Positions 1 to 8,376 of a DNA stretch of 64,000 bases are shown here, one piece after another. The notes beneath the pieces are model-generated. The model worked only from the letters and a program-made list of their open reading frames with translations, searched no databases and had not been told where the DNA came from. Position 1 is the stretch's first letter. The number at the start of each line of letters is the position of its first letter. Origin of the DNA: Dehalococcoidia bacterium (GTDB taxonomy: Bacteria; Chloroflexota; Dehalococcoidia; UBA2979); contig SHYS01000004.1 in the NCBI GenBank assembly GCA_009692685.1, positions 134,960-198,959 of the forward strand, given 5' to 3'. The translations under genes were made by a program, and so were the position numbers.

Positions 1-192
1 GGCGAGAGCGCCCAGGTCACCCGACGTCGCCAGGTCGAGGTCAACGATGGTGCGGCCGAGCGCGACGTCGCGTACCGCGCCGCCGACCGCCCACACCGGG
101 ACATCCGGTGCCGCCGCCTGCAGTGTGGCATCGAGGGCACCCACAAGGCCATCCGGTAGGGCGGCGCGTAACGCCTCGATAGTAGGGCGCAT
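1..192 (-). CDS. CCA-adding enzyme / poly(A) polymerase family protein, N-terminal part (runs off the window)
   Basis: The minus strand reads from an ATG at 192 to the window edge without a stop, giving 64 residues. It contains VWAVGGAVRDVALG followed by DLDLATSGD. The GGAVRD loop and the DxD pair (here DLD) are the nucleotide-binding and metal-binding signatures of class II tRNA nucleotidyltransferases and poly(A) polymerases, which add or repair the CCA end of tRNA. The catalytic C-terminal part is outside the window, so CCA-adding, A-adding and poly(A) activities cannot be told apart. It is divergent from rnc. Confidence 0.8.
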   Translation of the reverse strand, partial: MRPTIEALRAALPDGLVGALDATLQAAAPDVPVWAVGGAVRDVALGRTIVDLDLATSGDLGALA

Positions 193-250
193 AAGCAGAT
201 AAGCAGTTTTGCGTGTTATCGTTGACACCACTCGCCATGCGAACTTAGGA

Positions 251-274
251 TCGATCTCGATCTCGATCTCGATA
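251..274. repeat. Tandem hexamer TCGATC x3 plus TCGATA
   Basis: Four consecutive copies of a 6-bp unit (TCGATC three times, then TCGATA) lie between the divergent tRNA nucleotidyltransferase and rnc genes. The last copy runs into an AT-rich GATATAG, which could serve as a -10 element for rnc. The repeat is seen directly. Any regulatory role is a guess. Confidence 0.6.
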
Positions 275-354
275 TAGCGCGGCCTGTCCCCGCGCCTGGA
301 ATCTGCATCGCACCATGTCCTGCACATCCTACGCGAGGCGGAGGCGCGTGGGCC

Positions 355-1185
355 GTGCGGAGAGGCGAGCCCTTGGTCTCCGCGTCTGACCTCTCCACCA
401 GCGTGCCACCGCGGCCCCGCGCCGATCTCGAACCTGCCGAACGGCTCCGCCTCGCTGAAGCGGGCATGGGTGTCCAGTTCCAGGACTCCGCCCTCCTGCG
501 ACTCGCGCTCACACACCCCTCGTATGCGAATGAGCATGCCGAGGCGTCACCCGAGACTAACGAGCGACTCGAGTTCCTCGGGGACGCCGTCCTCGGACTT
601 GTGGTCGCGGAGGCGCTCTACGCTCGCTACCCGGAAGAGCCCGAGGGCCGCCTTACCGAACGCCGCGCGCAACTGGTCATGGGCCCGACGCTTGCGCGCG
701 TCTCGGGCGCGCTCGGCCTTGGTGAAGCGCTCTTTCTCGGACGTGGCGAGGAAGCTACGGGTGGTCGTGCGCGCGACCGCAACCTTGAGCGGGTGTATGA
801 GGCGGTTGTTGGTGCGCTGCTGCTCGACCATGGCCTCGAGGCGGCTCGTGCCTTCATCCAGCGCACGCTTGGCGACGAGGTCGAAGGCCTCGACGCCGGT
901 GCGGCAACGCTGAACCCGAAGGGCGACCTGCAACAACTCACCCAGGGCCTCCACACCCGTCCTGAGTACGTGACCGTCTCCGAGGCAGGCCCGGAGCACG
1001 ATCGCACGTTCACGGTCGAGGTGCGCATGGGCGACCGCGTGCTGGGCAGCGGCAGCGGCGCCAGCCGCCAGCTCGCCGAGAAGGCCGCCGCCGCGCGCGC
1101 CCTCGAGGTGCTGCGCGAACTCCCTTCGGCCGCGCCGCAATCACCGTTAACGTCGGTGGAGGAATCACCGACGAACCAGGGCTAG
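355..1185 (+). CDS. rnc: Ribonuclease III
   Basis: Double-strand-specific endoribonuclease that processes rRNA precursors and structured mRNAs. The 276-residue protein has the RNase III signature NERLEFLGD (69-77), with catalytic E73 and D77, and a C-terminal double-stranded RNA-binding domain from about residue 187 (NPKGDLQQL) to 255. The second acidic motif is unusual: it reads ERVYEAVVG. E149 is kept, but the position normally holding Asp (D114 in E. coli) is R146. The GTG start at 355 has a GGCGGAGG-like ribosome-binding site about 10 nt upstream. smc follows 54 bp downstream and ftsY after it, so this is probably one unit. Confidence 0.93.
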   Translation: MRRGEPLVSASDLSTSVPPRPRADLEPAERLRLAEAGMGVQFQDSALLRLALTHPSYANEHAEASPETNERLEFLGDAVLGLVVAEALYARYPEEPEGRLTERRAQLVMGPTLARVSGALGLGEALFLGRGEEATGGRARDRNLERVYEAVVGALLLDHGLEAARAFIQRTLGDEVEGLDAGAATLNPKGDLQQLTQGLHTRPEYVTVSEAGPEHDRTFTVEVRMGDRVLGSGSGASRQLAEKAAAARALEVLRELPSAAPQSPLTSVEESPTNQG

Positions 1186-1239
1186 TCACGCCCACATCAG
1201 GAGCGCGCGCGGTTGCGGCCGCGCTGGCGAGGAGCAGGG

Positions 1240-4200
1240 ATGTATCTCAGGCGACTCGATGCCCAGGGCTTCAAAGCCTTCGCCGATCCGCAGAAGTTCG
1301 AGTTCGGCCCCGGCCTCACGGTCATCGTGGGACCGAACGGCTCCGGCAAGTCCAACGTCTCGGACGCGATTCGCTGGGCGCTCGGTGAGACGTCCGCGCG
1401 GCAGGTGCGCGCCCGCAAGACGGAGGACGTGATCTTCTCCGGCTCGGAGAAGCGCCGCCAGCTGGGCGCCGCCGAAGTCTCGATTTCTCTCGACAACTCC
1501 GAGGGCTGGATGCCCATCGAGTTCGGCGAAGTCACGGTCACCCGCCGGGCGTTCCGTTCCGGCGAAAACGAGTACCTGATCAACGGCCAGAATGTGCGCC
1601 TCTCGGACGTGCAGGACCTCTTCCGCCGAGCACAGGTAGGGCAGAACTCCTACGCGATGATGACCCAGGGCGTCGTCGACGGAGTGCTGGCGATGCGCCC
1701 CTCGGAGCGCCGCGACCTGATCGAGGAGGCTGCGAATGTTCGCCGTCATCGCCAGCAGGTCACGCTCTCGGAACGTCGCCTTGTCGAGACGCGTGACAAC
1801 CTCGGGCGCGTGCGCATGCTCATCCGCGAGGTCGAACCACGGATCCGCGCGCTGCAGCGCCAGACGTCGCGAGCCGAGAAGTACCGCGACCTCGCCGCCC
1901 GGCTTCGCGAGGCGCAACTGGTCCACTACGAGCACGAGCTGCGCGCCGCCAACGACGCACTTGCTGTGGCGCGCGCTGGCCACGATCAGCACAGCGAGGA
2001 GTTCGAGGCGACCAGCCGCGTCTCGGCGGAGATGACCGCGCGCTTCGAGCAGCTGAACGCGCTGACAGCTGAGCGTCGCAGCGCGCTGGAAACCGCGCAG
2101 CTCAGCGAGCGCGCGCTCGCCGACGAGGAGCGCCAGCTCGCGCAGAGCCTCGCCCTCGCGCGCCAGCGCCTCGAGTTGCTGACCTCCAGGCAGACCGACC
2201 TACAGGCCGAGATCGCTCGGCTTGAGGCGGAACCTGCCGCCACCTCGGACAGCGACGACATCGATGCACTCGCGGCCAGGGTCGAGGAGTGGCGCACCAC
2301 CGGGGTACGCGAGCAGGAAGCCCTGCGCTCCGTCGATGACGCCGTGCGGGGCAAGCTTCGCGAACTCAATGAGGCCGAGGCGCGCCGTGCTCGTCTGGAG
2401 GCCGAACACGCCGAGGCTGACCGTCGCGTGCAGGAAGCGGAGCTTCGTCAGCGTGCCCTCGCGGAGGAACGCACGCAGGCTCGCGTCGCCCGCGTGGCCG
2501 CACTTGAGGAGCTGAAGGTTCTCGGGCAGCGCGCGCTCGCCCTGCAAGGCGAGGCTGCCGCGATTGAGGCGACCGCCGATCTCGCCCGTGAACGCCGCGC
2601 CGCCAGCGAACGCGCTCTCGAGGAGCAGCTACGTGGCGTGGTCGAGGCGCGCGACACGCTGCGCGCTGCCGAGTCTCGGCTCGCACAGCACCAGGAGCGC
2701 GCCACGCTGCTCGCGCGCCTTGCCGGCGCCGCCGGTGTCAGTGGCGAGGGCGCACGCGCCATCATCGAAGCCGGAGAGTCCGAAGCCGACGGCGCGCTCA
2801 AGGGCGTGCTTGGCTCGATCATCGGCCTGCTGCGCGTTCCCGATGGCCTCGATGTCGCCATCGAAGCAGCGCTCGCCGAGCAACTCGCCGCCGTCGTCGT
2901 CGAGCGGGAGACCGATGCACTCGCGGCCGTCGAGTACCTGCGCATCAGCGAGGCAGGCACGGCTACAGTGCTCGCCCTCGACGCCGTTCCCCAGCAGTAC
3001 CCGGTCAACCTGTTCAATGAGCGCGGCGTCATCGGTGTCGCCTCCCGCCTCGTGCGGTGCGACGCTCCTTGTCGCCAGCTCGTCGACGCGTTGCTGGGGC
3101 GCACGATCATCGTCGAAGACCTCTCGACGGCGCGCGAGATGGTGCGTCGCGGCCTCGGCTCTGTCGTCACGCAGGACGGGGTACTCCTCAGGCCGGGAGG
3201 GTCCTATTTCGGCGGCAAGACCGGTGCTGCCGCACGCCAGTTCAGCCTGCGCCGTGAGATCGAAGAGCTACCCGCCCAGGTCGTCGCCCTGGAGCGAGAG
3301 ATCGAGACGGCCCGCACGCGGCTGACCACGCTGGAGGAATCCACGGTCGCCGCCCGCGACGCGGTCGAGACCGCCCGCGCTGGCTACGACGGCATGGAAC
3401 AGCGCCGCGCCACGCATCGCGATGCCGCGGAAGCGGTCCGCCGTCGTGTCGGCACCCTCAGCGGCGAGATGCGGCTCGTGCGACGCGCGCTTGTTGAGGC
3501 CGGTGGCGATGACGAGGCCCTGCGCACCGCCATCGAGGCACGTGAGCACGCCACCCTCGAACTCGGCGCCCTCGGTGACCGGCTCGCCGGTGTCCGGGAC
3601 CGGGCCACCTCGGTCACCGCCGAGCGCGACGTTGTCGCCGAGCGGTCGACGGCCGCCATTGCACAGCTCGCGGCGGCACAGGGCGCCCACCGCACGGCGC
3701 TCGCGCAGCAGGCGGAGCGCGAGGCTGTCCGCCAGCGGGCACTCGAGCAACTCGACGGCGCCCGCCAACGCCTCGATACCGCGCGCCGCGAATTCGAGGA
3801 CCTCACGCACTCGCTCGCCGAGGCTGAGGAACGCGCGAATGTCGCCGCCGCCGCCCGCAAGCTCGCCGAGGAAGCCCTCGACCAGACGCGCGAGGCTCTG
3901 GGCGCCGTGTTGAGGGAAGAGCGCGCGCTCCAGGAGCAGCGTGGGGCCGCGCAGGCCCGTTTCTTCGCCGCCGAGCGCGTTCTCGTCGAGTCCGATGGTG
4001 CGCTGCGCCAAGCACTCGCCCAACTGCAGCGCGTCAACGAGCAGTTGCGCGACGACGGCTTCGAGGCCGACGAGCACGGCCTTGTGCGCCCCTCCGCCAC
4101 CGCCGAGCTGCCGGCACGTGACGCTCTCCCACTGAAGGTGCCAGCCGACGACCCGGACTCGGAGGCACTGTCGCTCCTCGGCGCTCCGACCACGGACGAG

Positions 4201-4914
4201 CTCCTGGAGGTGGGCGCCGTGACGCCGGTTCGAGGCGGCACGACCGTCGACCTTCCCGCGCTCCGTGAGGAGATCTCCTCGCTGCGGGCGGAGATCCGCG
4301 CGCTTGGCCCCGTCAACGTCGATGCGCTGGAGGAGCTCACCGAAGAACGCACTCGCTTCGACTTCCTCAGCGGACAGGTTGCCGACCTCGAGGCGGCGGA
4401 ACAGGAGCTGCGCCGCGCCATCGTGGAACTGCGCAAGCTCATCGGTGCGCGCTTCGACGAGACCTTCACGGCCGTGAACAAGGCGTTCATCGAATACTTC
4501 CAGCGTTTCTTCGGCGGCGGCGTCGCCGAGCTGAAGCTCCTTGCTGATGAAGACGACGACGAACCCGGTGTCGAGATCAGCGCGCAGCCGCCCGGCAAGC
4601 GCATCTCGAGTCTCAGCGTGCTTTCCGGCGGCGAGCGTTCGCTGACCTCGGTGGCGCTGCTCTTCGCACTGCTCTCCGTCAACCCGGCCCCGGTCTGCGT
4701 GCTGGACGAAGTGGATGCCGCGCTCGATGAGGCGAACGTCGGACGGTTCGTGGAGACGCTGCGCGAACTCACCAACCGTTCGCAGTTTATCGTGATCAGC
4801 CACAACCGGCGCACCATCGAGGCAGCCGACGCGCTCTACGGCGTGTCGATGGGCGAGGACTCCACCTCGCGCGTGCTGTCGCTGCGCCTGGCCGACCTCC
4901 CGGCCGCCTCCTGA
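1240..4914 (+). CDS. smc: Chromosome segregation protein SMC
   Basis: Structural maintenance of chromosomes ATPase, which compacts and segregates the chromosome together with ScpA/ScpB (not in this window). The protein has 1224 residues, a normal SMC length. The N-terminal Walker A is GPNGSGKS (31-38). Two long Glu/Arg/Ala-rich coiled-coil arms flank a hinge at roughly residues 520-680. The C-terminal head has the ABC signature LSGGERS (from about 1128) and Walker B VCVLDEVDAAL. I chose the ATG at 1240 because the protein then begins MYLRRLDAQGFKAF like other SMCs and has a GAGGAG site 5 nt upstream. An in-frame start at 1213 would add nine residues. Confidence 0.96.
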   Translation: MYLRRLDAQGFKAFADPQKFEFGPGLTVIVGPNGSGKSNVSDAIRWALGETSARQVRARKTEDVIFSGSEKRRQLGAAEVSISLDNSEGWMPIEFGEVTVTRRAFRSGENEYLINGQNVRLSDVQDLFRRAQVGQNSYAMMTQGVVDGVLAMRPSERRDLIEEAANVRRHRQQVTLSERRLVETRDNLGRVRMLIREVEPRIRALQRQTSRAEKYRDLAARLREAQLVHYEHELRAANDALAVARAGHDQHSEEFEATSRVSAEMTARFEQLNALTAERRSALETAQLSERALADEERQLAQSLALARQRLELLTSRQTDLQAEIARLEAEPAATSDSDDIDALAARVEEWRTTGVREQEALRSVDDAVRGKLRELNEAEARRARLEAEHAEADRRVQEAELRQRALAEERTQARVARVAALEELKVLGQRALALQGEAAAIEATADLARERRAASERALEEQLRGVVEARDTLRAAESRLAQHQERATLLARLAGAAGVSGEGARAIIEAGESEADGALKGVLGSIIGLLRVPDGLDVAIEAALAEQLAAVVVERETDALAAVEYLRISEAGTATVLALDAVPQQYPVNLFNERGVIGVASRLVRCDAPCRQLVDALLGRTIIVEDLSTAREMVRRGLGSVVTQDGVLLRPGGSYFGGKTGAAARQFSLRREIEELPAQVVALEREIETARTRLTTLEESTVAARDAVETARAGYDGMEQRRATHRDAAEAVRRRVGTLSGEMRLVRRALVEAGGDDEALRTAIEAREHATLELGALGDRLAGVRDRATSVTAERDVVAERSTAAIAQLAAAQGAHRTALAQQAEREAVRQRALEQLDGARQRLDTARREFEDLTHSLAEAEERANVAAAARKLAEEALDQTREALGAVLREERALQEQRGAAQARFFAAERVLVESDGALRQALAQLQRVNEQLRDDGFEADEHGLVRPSATAELPARDALPLKVPADDPDSEALSLLGAPTTDELLEVGAVTPVRGGTTVDLPALREEISSLRAEIRALGPVNVDALEELTEERTRFDFLSGQVADLEAAEQELRRAIVELRKLIGARFDETFTAVNKAFIEYFQRFFGGGVAELKLLADEDDDEPGVEISAQPPGKRISSLSVLSGGERSLTSVALLFALLSVNPAPVCVLDEVDAALDEANVGRFVETLRELTNRSQFIVISHNRRTIEAADALYGVSMGEDSTSRVLSLRLADLPAAS

Positions 4915-4916
4915 GA

Positions 4917-4943
4917 CGCGCGCCAGCTCGAGGTTGGCGCGCG
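4917..4943 (+). terminator. GC-rich hairpin after smc
   Basis: A perfect 9-bp inverted repeat (CGCGCGCCA at 4917-4925, TGGCGCGCG at 4935-4943) with a 9-nt loop starts 3 nt after the smc stop. No T-run follows. It could be a weak or Rho-assisted terminator or an mRNA 3'-end stabiliser before ftsY. Confidence 0.4.
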
Positions 4944-5009
4944 CCCGGGGGCGGTCGTACGCTGGGAGCACGCTTCGATCCGCCTGAGTTTCTGTGGACG
5001 TGAGGTCGC

Positions 5010-6077
5010 GTGAGGCTCTTCCGCCGCAAGCCCAGGGACGAAGCGCCCGCCGGGAGTGCCGTCACGGCTGACGCCGCTGCAGTTGCGGCTGCCGAGGCAG
5101 ACGAGGCCGCGCAGGACGCGGCCGAGGATGCACGCCGCACGACCAACGCCCTCGAGCGCACGAAGCGCTACTGGTTCGGCCGCCTCGCGAGCGCTTTTCG
5201 AGGCTCCGAGGTGACCGAGGCGCTTTGGGAAGAGCTCGATGAAGTGCTGATCGGCGCCGATACCGGTGTCACGGTCACGATGGCACTCCTCGACCGCGTG
5301 CGCGCGACCAAACCTCGGACTGCCGAGGAAGTACGCGTCGCGCTACGCGAGGAGATGGTCCGAATCCTCACCGCGCCGGACGCCACCCCTCGCGGGCGGT
5401 TGTGGGGCCAGGGCGGCGCCAACCTCGATCCCGAGGCACCAGCACTGGTGCTGGTCGTCGGCGTGAACGGCACGGGCAAGACGACGGCTATCGGGCGGCT
5501 CGCATACCTCTACCAGCAGCAGGGTGCGAAAGTGAGCCTCGCCGCTGGCGACACGTATCGCGCCGCCGCCATCGAGCAGCTGCAGGCGTGGGCAAAGCTC
5601 CTCAACGCCGACGTGATCGCACACCAGCAGGGCGCAGACGCCGCTGCCGTGGCGTTCGACGCCATCGAGGCCGCGCGCGCGCGAGGATCCGACATCCTCT
5701 TCGTCGACACGGCCGGACGGTTACATAACAAGCAGAACCTCATGGACGAACTTTCCAAGGTGCGGCGCGTGATCGAACGCGGCCTTGGTCGCTCACCTGA
5801 CGAGGTGTTGCTGGTCTTGGATGCGACCACGGGCCAGAACGGCATGGCGCAGGCGCGCGCCTTCACGGAGTCAGTCGAGGTGACTGCCGTCATGCTCACC
5901 AAGCTCGACGGGACCGCGAAGGGGGGCATTGTCTTCGCGATCGCCGCCGACCTCGGGCTGCCGGTGCGCTTCATCGGCACGGGGCAGGAGGCGGGCGATA
6001 TCGCACCGTTCGAGGCGGCCGCATTCGTCGACAGCTTGCTCGCCGAGCCCGCCCCCCCCGCCGCTTCGCGGACCTAG
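5010..6077 (+). CDS. ftsY: Signal recognition particle receptor FtsY
   Basis: SRP-type GTPase that docks ribosome-SRP complexes at the membrane for co-translational insertion. The 355-residue protein has an acidic, Ala-rich N-terminal A region (about 1-50), an N domain, and a G domain. The G domain has G1 GVNGTGKT (151-158), DTAGR (233-237) and TKLDG (297-301). The DTYRAAAIEQL insertion-box segment is typical of FtsY/Ffh. The GTG at 5010 is the only good in-frame start. It lies downstream of rnc and smc in the same direction, an order common in bacteria. Confidence 0.96.
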   Translation: MRLFRRKPRDEAPAGSAVTADAAAVAAAEADEAAQDAAEDARRTTNALERTKRYWFGRLASAFRGSEVTEALWEELDEVLIGADTGVTVTMALLDRVRATKPRTAEEVRVALREEMVRILTAPDATPRGRLWGQGGANLDPEAPALVLVVGVNGTGKTTAIGRLAYLYQQQGAKVSLAAGDTYRAAAIEQLQAWAKLLNADVIAHQQGADAAAVAFDAIEAARARGSDILFVDTAGRLHNKQNLMDELSKVRRVIERGLGRSPDEVLLVLDATTGQNGMAQARAFTESVEVTAVMLTKLDGTAKGGIVFAIAADLGLPVRFIGTGQEAGDIAPFEAAAFVDSLLAEPAPPAASRT

Positions 6078-6090
6078 GCGCCCGCGCCGC

Positions 6091-8376
6091 GTGGCTTCCG
6101 AGGTCGGAGACGTCGTCTGCTGGTACCTCGTCACGCTCGGCATCGGCGTCGCCGGTCTCATCCCCGTCACGCACCTGTTTGGCCGCCTTGACTCCAGAGG
6201 TGTGCTCTTCGCGAGGCCGTTCGGACTCCTCGTGGTCGGCTACGTTGCCTGGCTCGTCGGCTGGGGCGCACCGATCGGCTACGGGACTCCGGCGGCGTTC
6301 CTCGGCTTGGCTGTCCTCGTCGGCTGGACCCTCGCGCTCGACTGGCGATGCCACGCGCTCGTCGCTCTGATCCGAGGCCAGTGGCGACTGCTCCTCCTGG
6401 GGGAGGTGCTCGGTCTCGTGATCTTCGCCGTCGTCCTCTACGCCCGCTGGTTAACCCCCGCGGCGGTTTTCACCGAGAAGCCGATGGACATGATGATCCT
6501 CGTCGCCATCCACGAGGCCGAACGACTGCCGCCGCAGGACGCGTGGTACGCGGGCCGCGCGCTCTCCTACTACCACCTGGGTCACACGATGGTGGACGTG
6601 ACATCGAGGCTGGCACGCGTGCAGCCGGACGTGGCCTTCAACCTCGGTCTGGCGAGCGCCGGCTCGATGACTGGCCTGGCGATCTTCGGGCTCGCCGGTG
6701 ACGCGAGCGCGCTCACTGCAACTCGTCGACGGCGGACGTGGCTTGCCGGAGGGGCGGCCACCATCGCGCTGCTCGCCGTGGGCAGCCTCGAGGGCGGGCT
6801 CGAGCTCCTTGCGGCGAACGGACTCGGCAGCGCCTCGTGGGCGGGACTCGACGTCACAGGGTTCCCTTCAGGCGACGGCGCCGTCAACGGCATCCCCACA
6901 GGTTTCTGGTGGTGGTGGCGCGCCACGCGCATCCTTCCCGACGCGATCTCCGAATTCCCGGCCTTCTCGTTCGTCCTCGGCGACCTGCACGCGCACGTGC
7001 TCGCGTTGCCGATCGCCCTCCTTGCGGTCGGTATCGCCATCACCGCCTTCGAAGGCTCACGACCGCAGACGCTGCAGGTGTGGATCCAGCGCCCCGGCGA
7101 GTTGATCTGCGCTGCGCTGATCTTCGCCGGTCTCGCGATGACCAACGCCTGGGACGCTCCGCTCTACGGCGTCGTCTGGCTGGCGGCTGGGTTCGCAGCC
7201 TACGTCGCCGCGGGCTGGAGCATGTTCGGGGCCCTCATCGGCATTGTGCGACACCTGGTGCCACCGGCGGCACTGGCGGGGCTGATCGCCTTGCCGATGC
7301 TGTCCACCCTCGAGGGCACGCCGGTCGGGATCTCACCCGTGCTGACTTCGGGCAGCGACCCAGTGCGCCTGCTCTTGTTCTGGGGGCCGCTCGCGGCCCT
7401 ACTCCTCGCCTGCGCTCTGGTTGTCCGCCCGGGTATTCATCGAGGCGTGGCCGGCATCACGCTGGTCGACTGCGCTGCGTTCCTCGGCGCCTGGGTGCTG
7501 GCGGTGCTCGCCTCCGGAAACTCGGACGCCCTAGCCCTCCGCGGCGCGGGGTGGCTGACGTTGCCTGCCCTCGCCGTGGCGACCGCCTTCGCGTTCGGGA
7601 GTTCGGCACGGGCGTACCGGGATGCGAATCATGCCCGCGCTGCCTGGGTCGGCCTCGCCGGGCTCGCGACGCTCGTGGTGCTTGGCACGGAGCTCTTCCA
7701 TCTCGTCGATGCATCGGTAGGGCGCTTCAACACGGTCTTCAAATTCTGGTACGGCGGCTGGGTGCTGCTCTCCATTGCGGGCGGGATCGCGGTCGCCGAT
7801 GCCGCAGCGACCTTCAATGTGCGTGGTGCGACCTGGATCGGGCGCGGGGCTGTGCTCGGCGCTGCTGCGCTCATCGAGTTGTGCGTGCTGTACACGCCGG
7901 CCGCGCTGCTCAGCCGCGGCCACGAGGGCGCCGCGCCCGGTATCGATGCGCTCGCTTACCTCCAGCAGGAGAATCGGGCTATATATGCCTCGATCGACTG
8001 GGGGCGCACCGCGCTGCCGCGATCGGCCGTGGTCCTTGAGGCTGAGGGCAAGTCCTTCACGCCCACGAATCGCTTCTCGATGGCGACGGGCCTGCCGACA
8101 GTGGTCGGGTGGCCCGACCATGAAGTGACATGGCGGGGCAGCGGAGAGAACGTCACGCAGCGCATGGTGGACGTAAGAACCTTCTATACCGCGGGCGCCA
8201 GCGCGCCTGCTCTGGAAGTCGCTCGTCGCTACGGAGTCACACACGTCTTCATCGCCGCGCGCGAGCTCGAGCTGTACGGCGCCGATGTCGCCGCTCGCTT
8301 CAGCGACTGGCACACTGTCTTCGATGAAGGCAATGTTCGAATAGTGGAAGTACCTGTCGAGGTGGCGCGACCGTGA
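6091..8376 (+). CDS. DUF2298 'YYY' family polytopic membrane protein
   Basis: Large integral membrane protein (761 residues from the GTG at 6091) of the family known as Chlor_Arch_YYY, found mainly in Chloroflexota and Archaea. Visible family marks are YYHLGH (160-165) and the stretch EFPAFSFVLGDLHAHVLALP (GDLHAHV at 297-303), plus many hydrophobic segments along the length. A soluble C-terminal part follows (from about residue 650). The family is thought to act in cell-surface glycosylation, and its exact reaction is not established. An open frame extends back to 5929 inside ftsY, but only the part after 6091 resembles the family. It overlaps the next gene by 4 bp. Confidence 0.85.
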   Translation: MASEVGDVVCWYLVTLGIGVAGLIPVTHLFGRLDSRGVLFARPFGLLVVGYVAWLVGWGAPIGYGTPAAFLGLAVLVGWTLALDWRCHALVALIRGQWRLLLLGEVLGLVIFAVVLYARWLTPAAVFTEKPMDMMILVAIHEAERLPPQDAWYAGRALSYYHLGHTMVDVTSRLARVQPDVAFNLGLASAGSMTGLAIFGLAGDASALTATRRRRTWLAGGAATIALLAVGSLEGGLELLAANGLGSASWAGLDVTGFPSGDGAVNGIPTGFWWWWRATRILPDAISEFPAFSFVLGDLHAHVLALPIALLAVGIAITAFEGSRPQTLQVWIQRPGELICAALIFAGLAMTNAWDAPLYGVVWLAAGFAAYVAAGWSMFGALIGIVRHLVPPAALAGLIALPMLSTLEGTPVGISPVLTSGSDPVRLLLFWGPLAALLLACALVVRPGIHRGVAGITLVDCAAFLGAWVLAVLASGNSDALALRGAGWLTLPALAVATAFAFGSSARAYRDANHARAAWVGLAGLATLVVLGTELFHLVDASVGRFNTVFKFWYGGWVLLSIAGGIAVADAAATFNVRGATWIGRGAVLGAAALIELCVLYTPAALLSRGHEGAAPGIDALAYLQQENRAIYASIDWGRTALPRSAVVLEAEGKSFTPTNRFSMATGLPTVVGWPDHEVTWRGSGENVTQRMVDVRTFYTAGASAPALEVARRYGVTHVFIAARELELYGADVAARFSDWHTVFDEGNVRIVEVPVEVARP

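Noticed and set aside
3268..4971. Long minus-strand open frame (567 aa) opposite smc
   Set aside because: It is the antisense of the smc coiled-coil. High GC leaves antisense frames open. It has no family motifs.
5929..6090. N-terminal extension of the YYY protein into ftsY
   Set aside because: The extra residues are an Arg/Pro-rich out-of-frame reading of ftsY; GTG 6091 gives the family N-terminus.
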